DNA from: an uncultured Nostocoides sp.
GTDB lineage: Bacteria; Actinomycetota; Actinomycetes; Actinomycetales; Dermatophilaceae
Reading direction: 5' to 3'
Length of the DNA: 32,766 nt
Assembly: GCA_937907685.1 (NCBI GenBank)
Contig: CALCXF010000136.1
Location: 1 to 32,766 of the forward strand
Position numbers and translations under genes: made by a program. Positions 6,563 through 14,209 of this stretch are shown here, piece by piece. The notes below the pieces were generated by a model. That model did not search any database, was not told the origin of the DNA, and saw only the letters and a program-made list of their open reading frames with translations. Within the stretch, counting starts at the first letter, position 1. Every line of letters starts with the position of its first letter.

Positions 6563-8583
6563 GCGGCACCGGTCGCAGGTCCCGCTACGCCCGGTATGCC
6601 GGGGGGCCGGACCCGCTCGCGCCGCCGGTGGACCTGCGCGAGGCCCTCGACGCCATCGGTGAGGACGTCATGGCCGGCGCCTCCCCCGAGCGCGCGATGC
6701 GCGAGCTGCTCCGCCGCGGGTCCACCTCGCGCACCGGGCTCGACGACCTCGCCCGGCAGGTGGCCGCTCGTCGCCGGGAGATGCTCCAGAAACACTCCCT
6801 CGGCGGCACCCTCGACGAGGTCCGGCGGCTCCTCGACGAGGCGGTGCTGGCCGAACGGAAACAGCTCGCACGCGACCTCGACGACGACGCACGGTTCGCC
6901 GAGATGCGGATCGAGGGCCTGCCACCCTCACCGGCGGCGGCCGTCACCGAGCTCGCCGACTATGACTGGCGCAGCGGCGAGGCCCGCGAGAAGTACGAGC
7001 AGATCAAGGACCTCCTCGGTCGTGAGCTGCTGGACCAGCGGTTCGCCGGCATGAAGCAGGCCCTCGAGAACGCGACGGACGAGGACCGAGCGCAGATCGA
7101 GGAGATGCTCCGGGACCTCAACGACCTGCTCGCCGCCCATGCCCGGGGCGACGACACCACCGAGCAGTTCGGCGACTTCATGGAGCGACACGGAGACTTC
7201 TTCCCCGAACGCCCCGAGACGGTCGAGGAGCTCGTCGACGCCCTCGCTGCCCGGGCCGCCGCCGCCCAGCGGATGCTCGCCTCGATGACGAGGGAGCAGC
7301 GCGCCGAGCTGGCCGCACTGTCCCAGCAGGCCTTCGGCTCCACCAGCCTCATGGAGCAGCTCGGGCAGCTCGACGAGACCCTCCAGTCCCTGCGTCCGGG
7401 CGAGGACTGGGACGGGTCGGAGCAGTTCAGCGGCCAACAGGGGCTGGGGCTGGGCGACGGCACCGGGGTCCTCCAGGACCTCGCCGAGCTCGACGGACTC
7501 TCGGAACAGCTCGCGCAGGCGCACCCGGGAGCCCGGATGGACGATGTCGACCTCGACGCCCTCGCCCGTCAGCTCGGCGAGGAGGCCGCGGTCGAGGCGC
7601 GCGCCCTGTCCGCACTCGAGAAGGCGCTGCGCGACAGCGGCTACCTCACCCGGGCCACGGACGGCACGCTGCGACTCTCGCCCCGGGCCATGCGTGAGCT
7701 GGGCCGGTCACTGCTGCGCGACGTGGCGGGGCGGCTGTCGGCCCGGCCGGGAGCGCGCGACGTGCGGGCGGCCGGAGCCGCCGGCGAGCAGAGCGGGGCG
7801 AGCCGCCCGTGGGAGTTCGGCGACACCGAGCCCTGGGACGTGACGCGCACGATGACCAACGCCCTGACCCGCACGGCCGGGGGCGACGCCGACCGGCGCA
7901 CCGGCATCCGCCTCGACATCCGCGACGTCGAGGTGACCGAGACGGAGGCTCGCACCCGGGCCTGCGTGGCCCTCCTCGTCGACACCTCGTTCTCCATGGC
8001 GATGGACGGCAGGTGGGTGCCGATGAAGCGCACGGCCCTCGCCCTGCACCAGCTCGTGTCCACCCGCTTCCGCGGCGACCACCTCCAGCTCATCGGGTTC
8101 GGCCGGCACGCGCAGGTGATCCAGGTGGAGGAGCTCACGGGGCTCGACGCGAGGTGGGAGAAGGGGACCAACCTCCACCACGCCCTGCTCCTCGCGAACC
8201 GTCACTTCCGCCGGCATCCGCACGAGCAGCCGGTCCTGCTCGTCGTCACCGACGGCGAGCCGACCTCGCACCTCGAGCCCGGAGGAGAGGTGTTCTTCGA
8301 CTACCCGCCGCACCCGCGCACGATCGCGCTCGCCGTCCGTGAGCTGGATGCCGCCACGCGGCTGGGAGCGCAGACCACCATCTTCCGCCTCGGCGAGGAT
8401 GCCGGGCTGGCCCGGTTCGTCGACGGCATGGCCAAGCGTGTGGGCGGCCGCGTCGTCGCCCCGGAGCTCGGCGACCTCGGGGCCGCAGTGGTCGGGTCGT
8501 ACCTCGGCTCGCGCGACCCGTCCTCGGCCTTCGGCTCCTCGTACCGGGAGCTCTTCGGCGGACGCGGCTTCTGGGCCGAGTGA
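6559..8583 (+). CDS. VWA-domain partner protein of the MoxR ATPase
   Basis: The protein has 674 residues. GTG 6559 overlaps the upstream stop, and this start is chosen for the GTGA coupling. The first two thirds are highly charged and mostly helical, with Glu/Arg/Leu-rich stretches likely to form coiled coils (for example about 110-260). The C-terminal third is a von Willebrand A domain with a complete MIDAS: DTSFS at 475-479, Thr537 in KGTN, and Asp565 in VTDGEP. Such proteins bind a divalent metal and a target and are driven by the neighbouring AAA+ ring. No membrane segment is present, so it acts in the cytoplasm. The N-terminus is Arg/Tyr-rich (RRSRYARYAGGPDPLAPP). Family and pairing are clear; the biological target is not. 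Confidence 0.87.
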   Translation: MSGTGRRSRYARYAGGPDPLAPPVDLREALDAIGEDVMAGASPERAMRELLRRGSTSRTGLDDLARQVAARRREMLQKHSLGGTLDEVRRLLDEAVLAERKQLARDLDDDARFAEMRIEGLPPSPAAAVTELADYDWRSGEAREKYEQIKDLLGRELLDQRFAGMKQALENATDEDRAQIEEMLRDLNDLLAAHARGDDTTEQFGDFMERHGDFFPERPETVEELVDALAARAAAAQRMLASMTREQRAELAALSQQAFGSTSLMEQLGQLDETLQSLRPGEDWDGSEQFSGQQGLGLGDGTGVLQDLAELDGLSEQLAQAHPGARMDDVDLDALARQLGEEAAVEARALSALEKALRDSGYLTRATDGTLRLSPRAMRELGRSLLRDVAGRLSARPGARDVRAAGAAGEQSGASRPWEFGDTEPWDVTRTMTNALTRTAGGDADRRTGIRLDIRDVEVTETEARTRACVALLVDTSFSMAMDGRWVPMKRTALALHQLVSTRFRGDHLQLIGFGRHAQVIQVEELTGLDARWEKGTNLHHALLLANRHFRRHPHEQPVLLVVTDGEPTSHLEPGGEVFFDYPPHPRTIALAVRELDAATRLGAQTTIFRLGEDAGLARFVDGMAKRVGGRVVAPELGDLGAAVVGSYLGSRDPSSAFGSSYRELFGGRGFWAE

Positions 8584-8584
8584 A

Positions 8585-8603
8585 GGGCCTCCCCGCCGGG
8601 CCC
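8585..8603 (+). terminator. Weak GC hairpin after the VWA gene
   Basis: GGGCC (8585-8589) can pair with GGCCC (8599-8603) around a 9-base loop, one base after the VWA stop codon. There is no run of T after it, so any terminator role is doubtful. Confidence 0.2.
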
Positions 8604-8647
8604 ATGGAGTGAACGTCTCCTGACGACGCCACGCCCGTAGGCGCAGG

Positions 8648-8661
8648 ACCACCCGGGTGGT
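8648..8661. promoter_or_regulatory. 14-base perfect palindrome upstream of the small-protein/Lnt-like operon
   Basis: ACCACCCGGGTGGT is its own reverse complement and lies 68 bases before the GTG at 8729. CGGGTGGT recurs about 19 bases downstream, giving a further half-site. It may be an operator for the downstream pair or a fold-back at the end of the MoxR/VWA transcript. No promoter hexamers stand out nearby. Confidence 0.35.
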
Positions 8662-8728
8662 TCCGTGCCGCGGGTGGTGTGCGCCCCTGCGGTCAGCGGG
8701 GAGTCTGGCGTGGACACAGGAGGCCGCC

Positions 8729-8983
8729 GTGGCATCGACGTACTGCGTGGTCGTCAGTGGCCGGGTACCACTCGGGTTCCCAGCCGCGGCGCGACACCGG
8801 TTCGACGACGTCTGCGTCCACACGACACCGGCACGCACGGTGATCGAGTGCTCCGTCAAGGATCAGGCCCAGCTTCGGGCACTGCTCACCCAGCTGTGGG
8901 ACGTCGGCGTCGAGGTGCTGCTGATCTCGCGGATGAGCGACGAGACGACGAGGAGGAACCGTCATGGACGCACCGAGAAGTGA
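8729..8983 (+). CDS. Small cytoplasmic protein of unknown function, overlapping the Lnt-like gene
   Basis: The protein has 84 residues. GTG 8729 is chosen because GGAGG stands five bases before it; longer in-frame starts lack a ribosome site. The sequence alternates beta-like stretches (TYCVVVSGRVP, RTVIECSV, VEVLLISRM) with a helix (QAQLRALLTQLWDVG). This suggests a compact alpha/beta fold, perhaps ferredoxin-like as in ACT domains, but that is inference. It ends in a basic, polar tail (TTRRNRHGRTEK). Its last 20 bases overlap the start of the Lnt-like gene, so the two are co-translated. I do not recognise the family. Confidence 0.65.
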   Translation: MASTYCVVVSGRVPLGFPAAARHRFDDVCVHTTPARTVIECSVKDQAQLRALLTQLWDVGVEVLLISRMSDETTRRNRHGRTEK

Positions 8984-10622
8984 CATCTTCGGGCAGCCGG
9001 GAGCGCACACGGGCAGCGGTGGATGGAGGAGTGCGCCCACAGCCCGAGCGCCCCGCCACTGGCCGTGGCTCTGGCTCGTCGTGGGCACCGCCCTCCTGCC
9101 GTTCGCCAACCTCCAGACGCTGGTTCCGCTGACTGCCTGGTTGGCGCCCGTCTTCCTGATGCGCTTCAGCCGGAGCCAGCGCGCAGCGCTCGGTCTTCCG
9201 GTGCTCGTCGTCGCCATCGCCGCCGCACTGCTCGTCGGTCTGCGAGGTGGCTTCTTTCCCATGGCCGAGGGGGCCGGCTACTACCTCTTCGTCGCCGGAC
9301 TCGCGATCGGTGGTGCCCTGCCCTTCGCCCTCGACCGGCTCGTGGCACCGCGACTGACCGGTCTGGCTCGCACGCTGGTGTTCCCTGCCGCCGTCGTGGC
9401 CCTGGACTTCATCGGCACGAGTGGCAACCCGTTCGGTGCTGCCGGCAGCACGGCCTACTCGCAGTACGCCTCCCTCCCCCTCCTGCAGATGACGTCCATC
9501 ACGGGTATCTGGGGGCTCACCTTCCTCGTCAGCTGGCTGGCTCCGGTGGTGAACGACCTCTGGGACCAGGACTGGCAGCCGTCGACCGTCAAGGTGCCCG
9601 TCGTCCTGTTCCTCATCGTGACGGCATCCGCGCTCGCGTTCGGCGGCGCCCGAGTCGGGTTCGGTGCGCCCGGCGGCGACACGGTTCGTGTCGCCGCGCT
9701 GGCACCCGACCGCCGGCTCTCCGAGCTGGCGTACTCAGCCCCGGACCTCCGCGGCGCCAGCGCGGAGCAACGCGCCTCGGTGCGAGACGCGCACTTCCAG
9801 CCGGTGATCGATGAGCTGTTCACCCGGTCCGCGGGCGAGGCCCGCGCCGGCGCTCGCATCGTCGCCTGGTCCGAGGCAGCCGCGCGGACCCTCGAGGAGG
9901 ACCAGGCCGCGGTCGTCGCACGGGCCGCCGACCTCGCCCGAGAGCACGGGGTCTACCTGCAGGTCTCGATGATGGTCCAGCTCGTGCTGGGTGACGACCA
10001 CGACGGGCCGGTGAACGAGAACCACGCCGTCCTCCTGGACCCACGGGGATCCGTCGTGTGGGACTACCAGAAGTCCAGGCCGGTACCGGGCGACGGTCAC
10101 GACGCCGGACCTGGGGTGGTCCCCACCGTCGACACCCCGTACGGCAGGCTCGCCACGATCATCTGCCAGGACGACCTTTTCCCGGCGCTGGTCCGCCAGG
10201 CGGGGGCAGCAGGTGTCGACATCCTCCTCGTTCCTTCCAGCGACTGGGACACGATTGCTCCCTGGCACGCGCAACAGGCACCGTTCCGCGCGGTGGAGAA
10301 CGGCCTGGCGCTGGTCCGACCCACCCGTCAGGGAATCTCCTTGGCGAGCGACTCCCAGGGCCGGCTGCTCGCGCACAAGGCTGACTACTTCGTCGGCGCG
10401 GACCAGACGCTGGTCGTCTCCGTGCCCACCCGAGGCCAGCAGACCGTGTATGCCGCCACAGGGGACTGGTTCGCCGTGGCGGCGATCGCCACCCTGGCCG
10501 GGCTAGCGGGCTACGTCCTCCGCGCCGCGGTACGCGCCCGACGGGCGCGTCAGGTCCTCGACGTCGTCGCCTCAGACGAGACCGAGACTCCGGGCCCGCG
10601 CGACCGCCTCCTGACGCGATGA
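8964..10622 (+). CDS. Apolipoprotein N-acyltransferase-like membrane protein (carbon-nitrogen hydrolase family)
   Basis: The protein has 552 residues. ATG 8964 follows a GGAGGAA ribosome site. About six membrane segments occupy residues 35-230. A carbon-nitrogen hydrolase domain follows (about 240-490), then a final membrane helix (about 510-530). The catalytic triad is visible: Glu304 in AWSEAA, Lys370 in YQKSRPVPG, and Cys401 in IICQDD. Next comes the family stretch FPALVRQAGAAGVDILLVP. This architecture is that of Lnt, which adds a third acyl chain to bacterial lipoproteins on the outer face of the membrane. The surrounding motifs (SEAA, CQDD) differ from enterobacterial Lnt, so the acceptor may differ. 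Its 3' end overlaps the convergent luxR-type gene by 51 bases. Confidence 0.78.
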   Translation: MDAPRSDIFGQPGAHTGSGGWRSAPTARAPRHWPWLWLVVGTALLPFANLQTLVPLTAWLAPVFLMRFSRSQRAALGLPVLVVAIAAALLVGLRGGFFPMAEGAGYYLFVAGLAIGGALPFALDRLVAPRLTGLARTLVFPAAVVALDFIGTSGNPFGAAGSTAYSQYASLPLLQMTSITGIWGLTFLVSWLAPVVNDLWDQDWQPSTVKVPVVLFLIVTASALAFGGARVGFGAPGGDTVRVAALAPDRRLSELAYSAPDLRGASAEQRASVRDAHFQPVIDELFTRSAGEARAGARIVAWSEAAARTLEEDQAAVVARAADLAREHGVYLQVSMMVQLVLGDDHDGPVNENHAVLLDPRGSVVWDYQKSRPVPGDGHDAGPGVVPTVDTPYGRLATIICQDDLFPALVRQAGAAGVDILLVPSSDWDTIAPWHAQQAPFRAVENGLALVRPTRQGISLASDSQGRLLAHKADYFVGADQTLVVSVPTRGQQTVYAATGDWFAVAAIATLAGLAGYVLRAAVRARRARQVLDVVASDETETPGPRDRLLTR

Positions 10623-12842
10623 CGCCCCGAGCTTGCGGTAGAGGCTCTTGGTGTAGCCCTTCACGGTGTTGACCGACAGGAAGAGGTGGTCACCGATCTC
10701 GCGTTGGGTCGCGTCTCCGGGCAGCTCGCGCAGGATCGACAGCTCACGGTCAGTCAGGTCCTCGTGCAGGCGACCTGCCCTTCTCGCCGCCCGGACCGCT
10801 CCGCGACCCAGCCGGCCCTCGACCACGTCGAGCCGACGCAGGTCGCCAGCTCGGGCCTGGGCGCTGTCCTCGAGGTCGCGAGCCCGGGCCACCGTCCGCC
10901 GGGCCGCCTCGCGGTCGCCGCTGGCCAGGTCCGCCGCGGCCAGGCTGCTGAGGGCCGCCGACCGGTCGACGGGACGCCCCCACACCTCGGCAAGCTCCGC
11001 GGCACGGCGAAGGAGGTGACGGGCGGCCGCCAGGTCACCCCGGCCGAAGGCGATCCGGCCCTCGACGAGCCTCAGCCAGGTGATCGAGGCCGCAGCAGCG
11101 TCGCCCCACGACTCCTCCACCACGTCGGCCGGTCCACGCACCTCGTCGCAGATCGCGCCGGCCTCCTCCACCTCCCCGATCTCGAGGAGGTTGATGGCGA
11201 ACAGCCCGGCGCTCTGCAGGAGGGCGGGGGTGGGCAACAAGGCCCGGGAGGGCTGGCGCCAGGCGTCGGACAGCAGCACCACGGCCTCTGCGTGGTGACC
11301 GGCCCGCATGTGGGCACTCGCGAGCGCCGCACGCGCCAGCACGTAGCCGGGCAGCTCGGGGTCCGTCTCGAGCTCGACGGCCCGGCCGCCCTCGGTCAGG
11401 GCCACCGGGGTCACTTCAGCATCGGCCCGCCCGTAGGCGGCACTCATCGTGAGGAGGCAGGCACGGGCACTGGCCCAGCCGTCGATCGAGACGGCGTCCC
11501 GGTCGAGGATGGGCTCCGCGGCGTCGCACCAGTGACGCACGCGGTCGAAGCGACCACAGAGCACCGCCGCGTAGGCAAGCATGACGAACACCTCCGCATC
11601 GGCGACGCCAACGGCGGACGCGGCCTCTTCACCCAGGTGCAGGTATGCCGCTGCCGCGCCTGCCTCGAAGAACCAGGCCTGCTCCGACCGCAGCACGTCC
11701 ATCGCCCGAGACCCTTCACCGGCAACGAGCAGGTGCCGGACGGCCTCGTCGACCTTCCCCTGTGCCAGAAACCAGTCGGCGGCCCGGGTCAGCAGTCCGG
11801 GAACGGACTCGGGATCCGTCGCATCGAGCTCGCGCCGCAGCGCATCCCGGAACAAGCCGTGACATCGGTACCACCGTCGACCCTGGTCCAGGGCTGCGAC
11901 GAAGTGGGAGGAGCTCTCGAGGTCCGCGAGGATCCGGTCGGACCTCGTGCGCACGAGCATGGCGTCGCACAGGGCACCCGACAGCCGCTCCACGACGGAG
12001 GTGTGGATCAACAGGTCTCGCTGTGCCGGTTCGAGGTGGTCGAGAACCTCGGTGCCGAAGTACTCGAGGATGTGCCGGTCATCGCCGCGCAGGCCGGCGA
12101 GCGCGGCGGTCCCGCCGTCGGCGCCGCGGACCGCGAGCGCCGCGAGTAGCAGTCCGACCGCCCACCCCTCGGTCCGACGCCAGAGGAGCTCCTCGAGAGC
12201 GGGTTCGAGCTCGACGTCGCTGACGCCGGTGACCATTGCGGCCGACTCCGCAGCCGTGAAGGCGAGCTCCTCAGCCCTGATCTCCGTCATGCGACCCCCT
12301 CCTCGCCACCTGCCGAGCGGCAACGGAGGATCGGCCCGTCCTGCCATGACGATGCGCAGCGAGGACGGCAGGTAGGTGATGAGGAACTCCAGCCCCTCGA
12401 TGAGCTGCCGGTCGGCGAGCACGTGCACGTCGTCCAGCACCAGGATGTACTCCTCCCCGCTCGCCGCGAGGTCGTTGAGGAGCACCGGCAACGTGGCCAC
12501 GGTCGGCTCCACACCAGGTGCCGACAGGGTCGCCAACGCCCTGGCTCCGATCTCCGGCGCGACACGGCAGAGAGACGTCAGGGCGTAGGACCAGAAGCGA
12601 GTCGGCTCGTCGTCTCCCTGGTCCAGCGACAGCCACGCCGTCCGCTGGCGCACCTGGGGCTCCGCCGCCCACTGGGCGAGCATGGTCGTCTTCCCCCACC
12701 CGGCCGGAGCGACCACCACGCACAGCGGCATCTCCGCGGAGGCCGACAGCCGGTCGTGGAGCCGTCGGCGCACCACGGCACCCCGGCGCACCGGGGGGAC
12801 TGCGTACTTGACCGAGACGAGGTCGTCGTGCGGCGGTCCCAT
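10572..12842 (-). CDS. MalT-like large LuxR-family transcriptional regulator
   Basis: The protein has 756 residues. A STAND-type ATPase region at the N-terminus has P-loop APAGWGKTT (45-53) and a Walker B-like YILVLDDVH. A long helical repeat region follows. The C-terminus carries a LuxR helix-turn-helix (about 695-756: LTDRELSILRELPGDATQREIG, then NTVKGYTKSLYRKLGA). Such proteins bind an inducer and ATP, oligomerise and activate transcription. ATG 12842 is chosen for the AAGGTGG sequence ahead of it. The nearest gene on the other side is a divergent methyltransferase, a plausible target across the 152-base spacer. The inducer is unknown. The 3' end overlaps the Lnt-like gene by 51 bases on the opposite strand. 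Confidence 0.87.
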   Translation of the reverse strand: MGPPHDDLVSVKYAVPPVRRGAVVRRRLHDRLSASAEMPLCVVVAPAGWGKTTMLAQWAAEPQVRQRTAWLSLDQGDDEPTRFWSYALTSLCRVAPEIGARALATLSAPGVEPTVATLPVLLNDLAASGEEYILVLDDVHVLADRQLIEGLEFLITYLPSSLRIVMAGRADPPLPLGRWRGGGRMTEIRAEELAFTAAESAAMVTGVSDVELEPALEELLWRRTEGWAVGLLLAALAVRGADGGTAALAGLRGDDRHILEYFGTEVLDHLEPAQRDLLIHTSVVERLSGALCDAMLVRTRSDRILADLESSSHFVAALDQGRRWYRCHGLFRDALRRELDATDPESVPGLLTRAADWFLAQGKVDEAVRHLLVAGEGSRAMDVLRSEQAWFFEAGAAAAYLHLGEEAASAVGVADAEVFVMLAYAAVLCGRFDRVRHWCDAAEPILDRDAVSIDGWASARACLLTMSAAYGRADAEVTPVALTEGGRAVELETDPELPGYVLARAALASAHMRAGHHAEAVVLLSDAWRQPSRALLPTPALLQSAGLFAINLLEIGEVEEAGAICDEVRGPADVVEESWGDAAAASITWLRLVEGRIAFGRGDLAAARHLLRRAAELAEVWGRPVDRSAALSSLAAADLASGDREAARRTVARARDLEDSAQARAGDLRRLDVVEGRLGRGAVRAARRAGRLHEDLTDRELSILRELPGDATQREIGDHLFLSVNTVKGYTKSLYRKLGASSRQEAVARARSLGLV

Positions 12843-12994
12843 CGCGACCACCTTCCGTGTCCGACCCGGGCTCGCGCCCCACTGTCGGTCCAGTATGTCG
12901 CCGGACCCGGACACCTCGCTTGCACGCCGGTCGGTGGGGTGGAAGCGTTGCCCCCAGCGCTCCCCGACCAGCGCGGCGCTGGAGGTGGCCGAGC

Positions 12995-13774
12995 ATGCCC
13001 GTCGACAACGACGTGTACGACCGACACGGCGAGGGGTGGTGGGACGAGGACAACCCGCTCAACATCCTCCACGGAAGCATGACCCCCGGTCGCTTCGCCT
13101 ACTTCAGCGAGGTGCTGAGGCAACGGCGACGTCTCGACCCGACCGGTGTGCGAGCTCTCGACATCGGGTGCGGTGGAGGGTTCATGGCGGAGGAGTTCGC
13201 GCGCCTGGGGTGCCACGTGGTCGGTGTCGACCCGTCGGCCGTGTCCATCGAGACCGCCCGTCGCCATGCCGTCGCCACCGGTCTGGACATCGACTACCGG
13301 GTGGCGTTCGGGGAGCGTCTGCCCGTGGCGGACGGGGGGTTCGATGTCGCCTACGCCTGTGACGTCCTCGAGCACGTGGCCGACCTGGGGGCGGTGATGA
13401 GCGAGGTCGCGCGGGTTCTGGCGCCCTCAGGGGTCTTCTTCTTCGACACGATCAACCGCACCAGGACGAGCCGACTGCTCGGCATCAAGGTCATGCAGGA
13501 GTGGCGGATGACCCGGTTCATCGACGCGGCGCTGCACGACTGGGACATGTTCATCACGCCCGCGGAGCTGACCGAGGCCCTGGGCCGGTCGGGCCTGCTC
13601 GTGGAGGAGGTCGTCGGGCTGGGGCCGAGGTCGAGCAGGCCTCGGGTCCTGCTGGACTTCGTCCGAGCCAACCGCGGGAGCATCTCCTACGGAGAGCTGA
13701 GCCGTCGGCTCGACGTCGGCCAGGTCGCGAGCACGAACATCTCCTACATGGGCTTCGCCACGAAGGCGGGATGA
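12995..13774 (+). CDS. SAM-dependent methyltransferase, UbiG/Coq3-like
   Basis: The protein has 259 residues. ATG 12995 follows GGAGGTGG at suitable spacing. The N-terminal segment VYDRHGEGWWDEDNPLNILHGSMTPGRFAYF resembles the substrate-side helix region of UbiG-type O-methyltransferases. Motif I is DIGCGGG (56-62), followed by an acidic VGVDPS, a mid-domain CDVLEHV and post-motif strands. Members of this family methylate hydroxyl groups of quinone intermediates. Actinomycetes normally make menaquinone, so another phenolic or lipid substrate is likely here. It is divergent from the MalT-like regulator and 21 bases upstream of the DUF1801 gene. Class is confident; substrate is open. Confidence 0.85.
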   Translation: MPVDNDVYDRHGEGWWDEDNPLNILHGSMTPGRFAYFSEVLRQRRRLDPTGVRALDIGCGGGFMAEEFARLGCHVVGVDPSAVSIETARRHAVATGLDIDYRVAFGERLPVADGGFDVAYACDVLEHVADLGAVMSEVARVLAPSGVFFFDTINRTRTSRLLGIKVMQEWRMTRFIDAALHDWDMFITPAELTEALGRSGLLVEEVVGLGPRSSRPRVLLDFVRANRGSISYGELSRRLDVGQVASTNISYMGFATKAG

Positions 13775-13783
13775 CCTCGGCAC

Positions 13784-13796
13784 TACGATCGGGGCG
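13784..13796 (+). promoter_or_regulatory. Candidate leaderless promoter of the DUF1801 gene
   Basis: TACGAT (13784-13789) fits TANNNT and is followed by six bases and then GTG 13796. No Shine-Dalgarno sequence is present, so a leaderless transcript starting at the GTG is likely. A -35 element is not evident within the end of the preceding gene. Confidence 0.45.
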
Positions 13797-14191
13797 TGCC
13801 AGGGCAGCGAAGGGACCCCCGGGTCGACGACTACATCGACACTCTTCCCCAGTGGCAGCGAGCGGTGGCGCAGCGCGTCCGAGACCTCGTGCACGAGGCC
13901 GATCCGGAGGTCGAGGAGGTCATCAAGCGGCGGGTGCAGCCCTACTTCGTCCTCGAGGGCAACATCTGTGCGCTGCTCGGTGCCAAGGACCACCTCAACG
14001 TCTTCATCTACGACCCCATCGCGCCGGACCCGCACGGTCTGGTCAACCAGGGTCGGAACAACGCCACGGCCCGAGGGATCCAGATCCGCCGCGACGACGA
14101 GCTGGACGAGTCGGCCCTTCTGGAGCTCTTCCGTGCCGTCATCGCGAACAACCGCGCGGGCGGATGGCGCCGGGTCCAGTCATCCCCGTGA
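13796..14191 (+). CDS. DUF1801 (YdhG-like) protein
   Basis: The protein has 131 residues and no signal peptide or membrane segment. The features VDDYIDTLPQWQRAVAQRVRDLVHEADPEVEEVIK near the N-terminus, the following PYFVLEGNICALLGAKDHLNVFIYD and the C-terminal helix are typical of DUF1801. This is a small alpha/beta fold with no firmly assigned biochemical role. GTG 13796 is the only start that keeps the family N-terminus, and a TACGAT element lies just ahead of it. The stop is 18 bases from the convergent pepN stop, and no hairpin lies between them. Confidence 0.8.
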   Translation: MPGQRRDPRVDDYIDTLPQWQRAVAQRVRDLVHEADPEVEEVIKRRVQPYFVLEGNICALLGAKDHLNVFIYDPIAPDPHGLVNQGRNNATARGIQIRRDDELDESALLELFRAVIANNRAGGWRRVQSSP

Positions 14192-14209
14192 TGGTGCCGG
14201 CCCGGACGC

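Noticed and set aside
14192-14209. Bidirectional terminator between the DUF1801 gene and pepN
   Set aside because: Only 18 bases separate the stops and no stable stem with a T run can be formed there.
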